Origin: DYGX01 sp035325905
GTDB lineage: Bacteria; Chloroflexota; Anaerolineae; Aggregatilineales; Aggregatilineaceae
Direction of reading: 5' to 3'
Length of the DNA: 24,283 nucleotides
Assembly (NCBI GenBank): GCA_035325905.1
Contig: DAOKYY010000053.1
Span: 1-24,283 of the forward strand
Part shown: in pieces, positions 14,467 through 22,300 of the stretch
Position numbering within the stretch: position 1 is the stretch's first letter
Layout of the letters: every line of letters starts with the position of its first letter
Made by a program: the position numbers and the translations under genes
The notes under the pieces: model-generated
What the model saw: the letters and a program-made list of their open reading frames with translations, nothing else
What the model was told of the DNA's origin: nothing
The model's database searches: none

Positions 14467-14931
14467 ATGCCCGTCTACGAGTTTCGCTGCAACGCCTGCG
14501 GGCGCAAGGTCGCGCTGCGCTACGACTCGATCGCGGCGTATAGCGCGGCGACGCCCGCCTGCCCGCGCTGCCAGAGCACCGACCTTACCCGTCTGATCTC
14601 GCGCGTGGCGATCAAGCGCTCGTCGCTGTCGCGCCTGTTTTCGGGCGACGCGGACGACGACGCGGCCTTTGACGACCTGGAAAACGCCGACCCAGCCACG
14701 CTGGGCCGGATGCTGCGCGAAATGGGCGACGAGGTCGGCGAGGATATGGGGCCGGAGTTCGACGAGGTGGTCACGCGGCTGGAGCGCGGCGAATCACCGG
14801 AGGACATCGAGGCGACCATGCCCGATCTGGCCGGCGACACGGGCGGCGATCTGGGCGGCGGTATGGGCGGGGTCGCGCCGGGCGGCAGCCTCGGAGCGGA
14901 CGACTTTGGCGGCGACGACCTGAGCATTTAG
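14467..14931 (+). CDS. FmdB-type zinc-ribbon protein with acidic and Gly-rich tail (154 aa)
   Basis: The first 40 residues are the FmdB/CxxC zinc-ribbon signature: MPVYEFRC, with Cys8 and Cys11 in CNACG and Cys32 and Cys35 in CPRCQ, which should bind one zinc. Family members were first noted as putative regulators of formamidase/amide genes, but most have no proven function. Residues about 58-125 are strongly acidic (GDADDDAAFDDLEN and DEVGEDMGPEFDEV). The last 30 residues are Gly/Asp-rich with little predicted structure. The ATG at 14467 follows AAAGGGGA about 10 nt upstream. It is monocistronic, with its own promoter and a palindrome (14993-15012) downstream, and is divergent from the M28-like gene. 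Confidence 0.85.
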   Translation: MPVYEFRCNACGRKVALRYDSIAAYSAATPACPRCQSTDLTRLISRVAIKRSSLSRLFSGDADDDAAFDDLENADPATLGRMLREMGDEVGEDMGPEFDEVVTRLERGESPEDIEATMPDLAGDTGGDLGGGMGGVAPGGSLGADDFGGDDLSI

Positions 14932-14981
14932 CGCGCGTGACAAGGTTAGCCGGGCGAAGCAACGTGGCCCGTTCGCGCCCT

Positions 14982-15012
14982 AAAAAACGAGCGGGCGCAG
15001 CAAGCTGCGCCC
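14982..15012 (-). terminator. Rho-independent terminator of the lipoprotein gene, formed by a REP-like palindrome
   Basis: On the minus strand, GGGCGCAGC (15012-15004) pairs with GCTGCGCCC (15001-14993) as a 9-bp perfect palindrome with only two bases between the arms. After GCTCG comes a run of six Ts (14987-14982). It lies about 75 nt beyond the lipoprotein stop at 15086. The palindrome may also be a copy of a dispersed element, which a genome search would show. Confidence 0.75.
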
Positions 15013-15030
15013 CTACACATCGTGTCGTTC

Positions 15031-15080
15031 TTGGCTGTTCTTGCCTGCCCTTCGCTGCTTTTCGCTGCCGTTCGCTGTTT
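15031..15080. repeat. 10-bp-period tandem repeat, five copies
   Basis: Five back-to-back 10-mers of the pattern TTSSCTGYYY run from 15031 to 15080: ttggctgttc, ttgcctgccc, ttcgctgctt, ttcgctgccg and ttcgctgttt. They lie directly after the stop codon of the minus-strand lipoprotein gene, between it and its terminator, hence in its 3' untranslated region. A related array with the same period occurs at 19341-19390. Confidence 0.7.
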
Positions 15081-15085
15081 TCCGG

Positions 15086-15940
15086 TTACGGGCAGGGCTG
15101 GACGATCGCCTCGGGCGCGGGCGGCGCGATCGGCGCGATCCCGCCCCACTGCGTCACCTCGAACGTCAACACCACGCGCTGCGCGTGATCGGTGTTGTGG
15201 TAGATGCTCTCCAGCTTCAGCAGCCCGCCGGTCGTCTCATCGGTGTACAGATCGCCGCTGAGGGTGAAGGTCCCGGCCTCGTCCAGCTTGCGCTTCAGCT
15301 CGGCGTTGTCGAACTTGCGCAGAATCTCGATCGCCTGCGGGATGCGCGACTCCAGCCTGTAGTGGTCCGCCTGGCGGCCCGCGATCACCGCTTCATCGTC
15401 AACTTTGGTGGCGACGGCCAGCATCTGGACGCCTTTCGCCTCCAGCCCGAATTCATCGAAGTAGCCGCTCAGGCCGTCGCGCAGCAGCCGCGCCTCGGGG
15501 CTGTCGCTGACGCACACGAACTGCCCGTTCTCGACGCGGTACACGTCGCCGTTGCGCGCGTCCGCGCCCCGCGCCTGAACGTAGTAATTCTGCGCCGCGC
15601 CGCCGCTCTGAAGCTGGGCCAGCGCGTTATTCGCGCCGTCCACCTGCATCGTGACCACGACATCGCGGCTCAGCGCGCCGGAAAATCCCGTCCCGGCGGC
15701 GTCGCCGGGGCCTTCCTGCAAGCGGAGCGTCGCGGCGTACCCGTCCGCTTGCTGCGCGAGCGTATCCAGGCTGTTCGAGACGCGCTCCCAGGCGCTCTGA
15801 TCGTCCAGCTCTTGAAGCAGCTTCACCGCCTCGTCGACCGTTTCCACCACGCTGCGGATATCGTCCACCAAGCCACACGCCAGCCCCGCCATCAGCAGCG
15901 CGCCAGCGACCAGCATCAACGCCCATTTGGATCCGTGCAT
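15086..15940 (-). CDS. Secreted lipoprotein, possible LppX/LolA-like fold (284 aa)
   Basis: The N-terminus is a lipoprotein signal: Lys5, a hydrophobic core and a near-consensus lipobox Gly19-Leu-Ala-Cys22. After a helical, possibly coiled segment (DDIRSVVETVDEAVKLLQEL), the rest looks like a beta-rich lipid- or ligand-binding fold. It includes an FVCVSDSPEARLLRDGL region, a GVQMLAVATKVDDEAVIAGRQADHY strand set and a GTFTLSGDLYTDETTGGLLKLE hairpin. Such strand patterns occur in LolA/LppX/DUF-type lipoproteins, but I cannot name a family firmly. The chosen ATG at 15940 has only a weak Shine-Dalgarno, whereas a strong one serves a 7-codon leader ORF ending 4 nt upstream. It is divergent from the kinase-regulator gene, with a terminator and a tandem repeat downstream. 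Confidence 0.75.
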   Translation of the reverse strand: MHGSKWALMLVAGALLMAGLACGLVDDIRSVVETVDEAVKLLQELDDQSAWERVSNSLDTLAQQADGYAATLRLQEGPGDAAGTGFSGALSRDVVVTMQVDGANNALAQLQSGGAAQNYYVQARGADARNGDVYRVENGQFVCVSDSPEARLLRDGLSGYFDEFGLEAKGVQMLAVATKVDDEAVIAGRQADHYRLESRIPQAIEILRKFDNAELKRKLDEAGTFTLSGDLYTDETTGGLLKLESIYHNTDHAQRVVLTFEVTQWGGIAPIAPPAPEAIVQPCP

Positions 15941-15944
15941 CCAG

Positions 15945-15968
15945 CTATCGTCCTCGTCTCGATTGCAT
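15945..15968 (-). CDS. Possible 7-codon leader ORF before the lipoprotein gene
   Basis: On the minus strand, GGAGGG (15981-15976) with 7 nt spacing precedes ATG at 15968, opening MQSRRGR and a TAG at 15947-15945, only 4 nt before the lipoprotein ATG at 15940. It could couple translation to the weakly initiated main gene. Alternatively, a one-base sequencing indel could have separated an original start from the gene. Confidence 0.35.
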   Translation of the reverse strand: MQSRRGR

Positions 15969-16098
15969 CACAGTTCCCTCCGTACAACTTATCACCGACC
16001 GGCCCTGCGCGGCAACTGCGTCCGCCCGCCGATTGCCCCGCGCCCGTCTGACCCCGCGCGCAGGCGTGCGGCGGCTGCGGCCTGCTTAACATAACGCC

Positions 16099-16127
16099 TT
16101 GCAGATCGCGCCGGGCGTTTGTACACT
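16099..16127 (+). promoter_or_regulatory. Promoter for the kinase-regulator fusion gene
   Basis: TTGCAG (16099-16104) and TACACT (16122-16127) are separated by 17 bp, with four of six matches in each hexamer. The start site would be near 16134, which rules out an ATG at 16119 and supports the start at 16176 (or 16155). Confidence 0.55.
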
Positions 16128-16175
16128 CTGGCGCACTTCGACCCCAGCGCGAGAATGGTGAGAACAGGCGGCGCG

Positions 16176-17720
16176 ATGATCGGCAAAAAGCTTGGCAACC
16201 GCTACGAAATCCAGGAATTGATCGGCGAGGGCGCGACCGCCGCCGTCTACCGGGGCGTGGACACACGTTTGCAGCGCACCGTCGCGATTAAGGTGCTGCT
16301 GCCCTGGGTGGACGACACGACCCGCCAGCGTTTCCAGCGCGAGGCATACGCCGCCGCCCGCCTGAACCACCCGAACATCATGGCGATCTACGATGTGGGC
16401 GAGGACGAGGAGCGCCCGTACCTGGTCATCGAGCACATCGAGGGCCGCCCGCTCTACGCCTTCATCCCCTCGCCACCGAGCGTCGTGGCGGAGTTCGGGC
16501 GCCAGATCTGCCTGGCGCTGGACTACGCGCACCGCCAGAACCTGATCCACCGTGACATCAAGCCGGCCAATATCCACATCACCCCGGCCGGGCAGATCAA
16601 GCTGATGGATTTCGGGCTGGCGATCAGCGGCGAGACCAAGCGCCTGACCGCGATGGGCCGGATCATCGGCACGCCCGCGTATCTCTCGCCGGAGCAGGCG
16701 CAGGGGCTGCCGCTCGACGGGCGCACCGACATCTACTCGACGGGGATCGTGCTCTACGAGCTGGTGACGGGCGTGCTGCCCTTCGACGCGGACGACATCG
16801 GCGTGCTGCTGCTGCAACAGGTCAAGAAGACGCCCAAGCCGCCGAGCGAGCTGGTCGCCGGGCTGCCGCCTGGCCTGGAGCGGGTGCTGCTTCAGGCGCT
16901 CGCCAAAAAGCCGGAGGAGCGTTTCGAGTCCGCCGGGGCGATGGCCGCCGCGCTGGGCGCGGTCGCTGCCGAGACCGGGCGCACCGTGATGCACACCCCG
17001 GCGCCGAGCGATACGCAGGAAACCGCCGAGCGCGTGACCCCGCGCGAGCCAGCCGAGCCGTGCGCCAAGCCGATCCGCGTCGTACTGGCGGACGATCACC
17101 GCATTCTGCGCATGACGCTGGCGGTCTACCTCAACGATACCGAGTGTATCGAGGTGGTCGGCGAGGCCGACGACGGCGACCAGGCGGTCGCGCTGGTGCG
17201 CGAGCATCACCCCGACGTGCTGCTGCTCGACCTCAACATGCCGGGGCGCGGCGGGCTGGAGGTTCTGCCGGAGGTCCGCGCGAGCTGGCCGGATGTGCGC
17301 GTGCTGGTGCTGACCGGGCGCGACGAAGACGCCTACATCATGCGGGCGCTGCGCGCCGGGGCGCACGGCTATGTGTTGAAGACGGCCAACGAGGAAGACC
17401 TGGTGCGCGCGGTGCAGGAGGTCGCCGGGGGGCACGTCGTGCTGGGACGTGGCGTCGCGGAGCGCGTGGTGCAGGGGCTGGTGGGCCGCGCCGAGCCGGA
17501 GAGCGGCGCGCTGAGCGACCTCGACCGCGCGCTGCTGACCGGCATCGCCGCCGGGCAGACGAACGAGCAGCTGGCCGAGCGGCTGCGTCTGGCGCCGGAG
17601 CTGATCGCGCAGCAGATCATGGCGCTGATGGAGCAGTTGGGCGCTTCGTCGCGCGTCGATGCCTCGCTGATCGCGCTGCGGCGCGGGCTGATCCTGCTCG
17701 ACGACCTGCACGACGTGTAA
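16176..17720 (+). CDS. Ser/Thr protein kinase fused to NarL/LuxR-type response regulator (514 aa)
   Basis: Residues about 10-265 form a complete Hanks-type kinase: Gly loop GEGATAAVY (17-25), Lys39 in VAIK, catalytic HRDIKPAN (Asp127), DFG (Asp145) and SPEQ (171-174). After a linker of about 30 residues comes a receiver domain (about 299-415) with an Asp-Asp pair near 306, phosphoacceptor Asp352 in LLDLNMPG, Thr380 and Lys402. The C-terminus (about 446-505) follows a LuxR/GerE helix-turn-helix (LSDLDRALLTGIAAGQTNEQLAERL). Residues usually contacting DNA in the recognition helix are replaced: IAQQIM instead of a VKxHxx pattern. There is no membrane segment. The start at 16176 fits the kinase boundary (MIGKKLGNRYEI) and AGGCGG upstream. 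Both kinase and receiver look functional, so the protein may merge Ser/Thr phosphorylation with two-component input. No cognate histidine kinase is adjacent. Confidence 0.88.
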   Translation: MIGKKLGNRYEIQELIGEGATAAVYRGVDTRLQRTVAIKVLLPWVDDTTRQRFQREAYAAARLNHPNIMAIYDVGEDEERPYLVIEHIEGRPLYAFIPSPPSVVAEFGRQICLALDYAHRQNLIHRDIKPANIHITPAGQIKLMDFGLAISGETKRLTAMGRIIGTPAYLSPEQAQGLPLDGRTDIYSTGIVLYELVTGVLPFDADDIGVLLLQQVKKTPKPPSELVAGLPPGLERVLLQALAKKPEERFESAGAMAAALGAVAAETGRTVMHTPAPSDTQETAERVTPREPAEPCAKPIRVVLADDHRILRMTLAVYLNDTECIEVVGEADDGDQAVALVREHHPDVLLLDLNMPGRGGLEVLPEVRASWPDVRVLVLTGRDEDAYIMRALRAGAHGYVLKTANEEDLVRAVQEVAGGHVVLGRGVAERVVQGLVGRAEPESGALSDLDRALLTGIAAGQTNEQLAERLRLAPELIAQQIMALMEQLGASSRVDASLIALRRGLILLDDLHDV

Positions 17721-17732
17721 ATCTACCCCGCC

Positions 17733-18380
17733 ATGATCGCGATCGAAGGCGCACTCGTAGCGAGCAATTCCGCGTGGCGCATCCCGCCCTACGCGCAGAC
17801 CATGCTCTGGGTGCAACAGGGCGCGCACGCCGCCCAGGCGCACGGCGAACGTGGCGTGTTCGCGCTGAGCGCGCGCGGCGATTCCACCGACGCCTCGCGC
17901 GAGCCGCTGACGCTGGCCTGGGGCGCGCCGGGCGGCCCGCCGCTGGCGATCTGGCCCGCGCCTGAGACGGCGCCGTTCGTGGGCGGCTGGCAGGGCGCGG
18001 CGCACATCGGCGGGTTTGTCGAGCGGCTGCACGTGCTGGAAGCGCATGACCTGGAACTGGTCATCGCCGAGATCGAGGGCGCGCTGCTGCCGCCGGACTA
18101 CCCTCGCCTGCCGGGGCTGGAGCAGATGCGCGCCGCGCCGTTCCGTCGCCTGCCGGAGCCGGACCTTCCCGCCGGGGCGCGCCACACCTATTTCGTCCTC
18201 GCGCCGGTCGAGTCCGCGCTGGCGGATTACCTCCATCACGCGATGGTGAGCGAGCTGGCGGTCAACTGCCGCGCCGCGCTCGGCCCGCAGGCGGGTGAGT
18301 GGCACGCGCTCGTTGGCCTGCCGCTGTTGCTCGACACGCTAACGCTGCTCGCGCCCGGCTACCGCGCGCGCCTGGGCTAG
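17733..18380 (+). CDS. Unrecognised protein downstream of the kinase-regulator fusion (215 aa)
   Basis: I do not recognise a family. The frame is Ala/Pro/Gly-rich, with no signal peptide and no membrane segment. It begins with IAIEGALVASNSAWRIPPYAQTMLW and contains a central ERLHVLEAHDLELVIAEIEGALLP region and a helical ARHTYFVLAPVESALADYLHHAMVSELAVN stretch; it ends in hydrophobic LPLLLDTLTLLAPGYRARLG. The ATG at 17733 is 12 nt after the upstream stop but has no clear Shine-Dalgarno, so it is probably translated by coupling to the kinase gene. The stop is only 14 nt from the convergent GNAT stop, with no obvious terminator between. Close linkage suggests a partner or target of the kinase, by inference only. 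Confidence 0.65.
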   Translation: MIAIEGALVASNSAWRIPPYAQTMLWVQQGAHAAQAHGERGVFALSARGDSTDASREPLTLAWGAPGGPPLAIWPAPETAPFVGGWQGAAHIGGFVERLHVLEAHDLELVIAEIEGALLPPDYPRLPGLEQMRAAPFRRLPEPDLPAGARHTYFVLAPVESALADYLHHAMVSELAVNCRAALGPQAGEWHALVGLPLLLDTLTLLAPGYRARLG

Positions 18381-18394
18381 ACCATCCCGCCGGC

Positions 18395-19282
18395 TCAGCC
18401 CGTCGCCAGCCCGGCGACCGCCAGCTCGGCCATGGATTCGGCGTGGGGCAGCGGCGCTTCGCCGTAGATCATGCGCGTGAAGTCACGCACCCGCTTGAGG
18501 TTGTGATCGCTCGCCAGAATCCGGGCGCGGGCGTTGTGCGCCGGGACGTTGAGCGTGATCTCCGCGCCCTGCACCCGTTCGAGCGCCGAGCGCAGCAACC
18601 GCTCCGCCGAGGCCGAACTCCACGCCATCCACGGCCCAATCGTCACGCCGCTGGGCGTCCGCCGCGCCAGCAGGTAGCCTTCTGTCTGCCCGCGCTGGAC
18701 ATCGACCCAGGCCAGATCGGGGAACTCGTCCAGCAGCCGCGCGATCACGTGGCGGCGGCGCGTGCCGAACAGGACGGTGTCCAGCTCCAGCACCGCATCC
18801 ACGTCCTCGCGGCGCATAGCGCGGGCGCGCGGCCCCAGGTAGGTGCTGGCGCGCCCCTGCCACCGCTCGATCAGCCCGGCCTCGCGAAAGCCGAGACTGC
18901 GATAGAGCGGTAGACCGGCGTCGGTCGCGATCAGCATGATCCGCGCCGTGTCGCGCGTGATCAGGTAGTCGAGCGCGGCGCGCATCAATTGCGCGCCCAG
19001 GCCCTGCCGCTGGCGGTCCGGCGCGACGACGAGCATCCCGATCCAGGCCAGCGCCGTCCCGTAGGGCGTGGTGCTGACCGTGCCGACCAGGCCGCGCTCT
19101 TCTTCCTCGATCGCGAAGCATCCTTCCGGCGACCACGCCAGCAGGCGCGCCCACTCCGGCGGGCCGTGCCGCCAGCCGACCGCGTGCGTCAGCGCGACGG
19201 CGGCAGGGATGTCGTCCGGGGTCAGCGTGCGCAGCGTGCGGCCCGGCTCGCGCCGGGGGACTGTTCGATCTTCCCACTCCAT
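18395..19282 (-). CDS. GNAT acetyltransferase with second GNAT-like domain (295 aa)
   Basis: The N-terminal half (about 18-140) is a GNAT fold: TLTPDDIPAAVAL start, strand IGMLVVAPDRQRQGLG with the acetyl-CoA pyrophosphate loop Gln91-x-x-Gly94-x-Gly96, and LPLYRSLGFREAG. The C-terminal half (about 152-290) opens with another RAMRREDVDAVLELD segment and matches the Acetyltransf_18/YitH-like extension that follows some GNAT domains. Such proteins acetylate small amines or act as paired-domain N-acetyltransferases; the acceptor is unknown here. The ATG at 19282 is chosen for the domain start and a nearby GAGG; a longer frame to 19336 would overlap the repeat region. It lies on the same strand as the PBP gene, 114 nt downstream of it. 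Confidence 0.85.
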   Translation of the reverse strand: MEWEDRTVPRREPGRTLRTLTPDDIPAAVALTHAVGWRHGPPEWARLLAWSPEGCFAIEEEERGLVGTVSTTPYGTALAWIGMLVVAPDRQRQGLGAQLMRAALDYLITRDTARIMLIATDAGLPLYRSLGFREAGLIERWQGRASTYLGPRARAMRREDVDAVLELDTVLFGTRRRHVIARLLDEFPDLAWVDVQRGQTEGYLLARRTPSGVTIGPWMAWSSASAERLLRSALERVQGAEITLNVPAHNARARILASDHNLKRVRDFTRMIYGEAPLPHAESMAELAVAGLATG

Positions 19283-19328
19283 AAGGGCCTCGGAGAGCGC
19301 GGCGAAAGGCAAGCGCAAGACAACCAGA

Positions 19329-19367
19329 AGCAGCAAAAAGCCTGTTCTTTCGCTGCTTTTTGCTGCT
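19329..19367. terminator. 13-bp inverted repeat after the PBP gene, terminator candidate
   Basis: AGCAGCAAAAAGC (19329-19341) and GCTTTTTGCTGCT (19355-19367) form a perfect 13-bp inverted repeat with a 13-nt loop. It lies 30 nt beyond the PBP stop at 19397, within the stretch that also contains the 10-bp-period array. On the minus strand no T-run follows the stem closely, so termination may be inefficient. Confidence 0.5.
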
Positions 19368-19390
19368 CTGTGCTGTTCTTTACTGCTCCT
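19341..19390. repeat. 10-bp-period tandem repeat, five copies, related to 15031-15080
   Basis: Five consecutive 10-mers (cctgttcttt, cgctgctttt, tgctgctctg, tgctgttctt and tactgctcct) share a YNCTGYTYTT pattern. The array starts 7 nt after the PBP stop codon on the minus strand. Unit, period, copy number and location just past a minus-strand stop all match the array after the lipoprotein gene. Confidence 0.7.
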
Positions 19391-19396
19391 CGCTTC

Positions 19397-22300
19397 CTAC
19401 GGCGTCGGCGTCAGCGTCCAGGTGGGCGTCAGCGTCGGCGCGAGCGTCGGCGACGGCAGCACGCCGGGCGGCAGGACGCCTTCCGGCAGCGGCGTCGCGA
19501 AAACATCCGGGCCAAGCGTCGGCGTCGGGGCCAGAGTCGGCGCGGGCGTCGCGGTCGGCTGCGGATTGTCGATATTGATATGAATGTCGCGCCGCACGTC
19601 GCGTCCGAAGGCGTCGATTGCCACCAGCCGCAGTGTGTACGGGCCGTTCTGAAGCTGGCGCGTGTCGATCTCGCCCAGCACCGATTCGCCTTCAGGCCGC
19701 TGCACCGTCTCGACGAGGATCGGCTGGCTGAAAGCTTCCGGCGCGTGCGAGACGCCGTAGCGGACTTCGTAGCGGTTGAAGTCTGGCATAGTCACCGCGC
19801 CGCGAAGCTGGATCACGCCCTGGACGGTCTGGTTCTCGGCGGGCGAGCTGACGACCACGAACGGCCTCGGCTCGTTGGGCGCGCATTCCTCGCTGGGCGG
19901 CGGCATGACCGGCAGCTCCAGGCCGCGGCTGGTCGCCCAGCTCGCGCCACCGCCGTTGTTGATCCAGTCGTAGGCCGCCGGGTCGCTGATCGCGACGAAG
20001 GTCCGCTGCTCGACGTCGTCCTGGCAGTATTGGTTCGCCAGCTTGCCGGTGTAGCCATCGACTTGAAGCTGGCGGAAGATGTCGCGGTCCGCGCCGGGCG
20101 GTGGCGCGCCCTGGGCGAAAATCTCGGTGCGGGTGCGCCCCGCGCAAAACTGGCTGGGCAGCGTGCCAGAGTCTGCGCAGATCTCGGCGCGGACGATGCC
20201 CGGCGGCTCGACGAACTGCTGGATCGGCTGGCCCTGATGCGCAACTTCCATCACGCGGTTCCAGATCGGCGCGGCGGCGTAATAACCGGTGACGTTGTAG
20301 ATCGGCGAATCGTCGGTGTTGCCGACCCACACGCCGGTCACGAACTGCGGCGTATATCCCAACGCCCACACGTCGTAGATGTTCTGCGAGCCGCTAGTGC
20401 CGGTCTTGATCGCGGCGGGGCGCCCGCCCGACAGCTCCATCGGCTGGCCGCGCCCGAACTCGGCGGCGCGCGCGTCGTTGTCCGACAGGATATTGGTGAT
20501 CAGATAAGCGTATTCCGGGTTGACGACCTGCAACCCCTGCGGGCTGGTATTGGCGCGGTAAACTTCGTTGCCCTGGCTGTCCTCGATGTAGACGATCGAG
20601 TACGGCTCGATGCGCCGCCCGTTGTTGGCGAGCATGGCGAAGGCCGAGACCATGTCGAACAGCCGCACCTCGACCGCGCCCAGCGCCGTCGGCAGGCCCG
20701 CCTGGCGCTCGACCGGATCGCCAAGCGGAAAGACAATCCCGACCCGTTTCGCCAGCGCGGTGAAGCGCTCGATTCCGGTGCGCTCCAGCGTCTTGACGGC
20801 CGGGATGTTGAGCGAGTTGCCGAGCGCGTAGCGGACGCTGACCGGCCCATTGAACGTGCCGTCGAAGTTGCGCGGAATATAGCCGTTGAAGTTGGTCGGC
20901 ACGTCCCAGATCACCGAGGCGGGCGTCAGATAGCGCCCCGCGTCGTCCGGCTCGAAGGCGGACAGGTAGACGAGCGGTTTGATCGCAGAGCCGGCCTGCT
21001 GCGCCGTAAAGGCGACGTTCACCTGCCCGTCGATCTCGTCGTTGTAGTAGTCGGCGCTGCCGACCATCGCCATCACCGCGCCATCCGCCGGCCGGATCAC
21101 GACCACCGAGGCGTTGTTGACCCGCGCCCCATAGACCTGGTTGACGTAGGCCAGGTGCTCGGTGACGGCCTGCTCCGCTGCGCTCTGGATCGGCTCGTTG
21201 AGCGTGGTGTAGACGCGGAACCCGGCCGAGTAGATCGCCTGCGTGCCGTAGCTTTCTTCAAGCTGCTGCCAGACGTAGTTGACGAAGTGCGGGTGCGTCG
21301 CGCGGAACTCCGGGCGCTTGAATTCCGCGATCTTGACGCGCGTGATGTCGAGCGTCATTTCCTGCGGCTCGGCCATGCCGGGCGCCTGGTAGTAGTAGAC
21401 GACATCGCCCGCCGGCTGTTTGACCGCCGTGACGCATAGCGTGCCGCCGCTTGGCACCTGCCATTCGGACTCGTCCTGGTGCTGGATCGTGATGCAGCCG
21501 GTGCCGTTCGCCTCGGACATCAGGCGCAGCACCTGCTCCATGCGCCCCATCGCCGCCTCGCGGTTGATCACCGGGTCGTAGGTCGCGGGAGACTGCGGCA
21601 GCCCGGCGATAAAGGCCGCCTCGGCAGGGTTGAGATCGCGGGCCGGTTTGCCGAAGTACGTCTGCGAGGCCGCCTCGACGCCGTAGGCGAGGTTTCCGTA
21701 GAAGAACTCGTTGAGGTAAATCTCAAGTATCTGGTTTTTGTCGTACTGGCGCACGATCTCGGACGCGACGATTACTTCGGTCAGCTTGCGCTCGTTGCTG
21801 ATCTGCCGCGCGAACTCGGTGTCCAGCACCAGCGCGCGCGCCAGCTGCTGCGTGATCGTGCTCGCGCCGGAGACCGTCTGCCCGGCCTGGATGTTCTGGA
21901 TCGCGGCGCGGACGATCGCCAGCACGCTGAAGCCGGGGTCGGTGTAGAACGTCTCGTTTTCGGTGGCGATGGTCGCGTGAATCAGCCAGGGCGAAATCTG
22001 CGCCAGTGGGACCTCGGTGCGCGCGCCGGTTTCGGGGCTGTTGAACTCGGCGAGCTGCGTGCCGTTGGCGTCGAAGATGCGCGTCGTCTCGAAGTCGGCC
22101 ACCAGATCGCCCAACTGGGCGACGCGCTCGTCGTATGCGCCGATGATATAGAAGTAGTACGCGACCATGCCGAGCAGCACGATCAGGGTCAGCGCCATGC
22201 CGCCGATCACGCCGATCACCGCCAGCCGGATCCCCCACTTGGTGTACCAGGCGCGGTTGTGCTCGATATTGAGCGCGGCGCTGTAATCCGGCTGGGGGAA

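Noticed and set aside
16086..18305. Long minus-strand ORF (739 codons) opposite the kinase-regulator fusion
   Set aside because: It is the shadow of a gene with clear kinase and receiver motifs, and it runs through the divergent promoter region.
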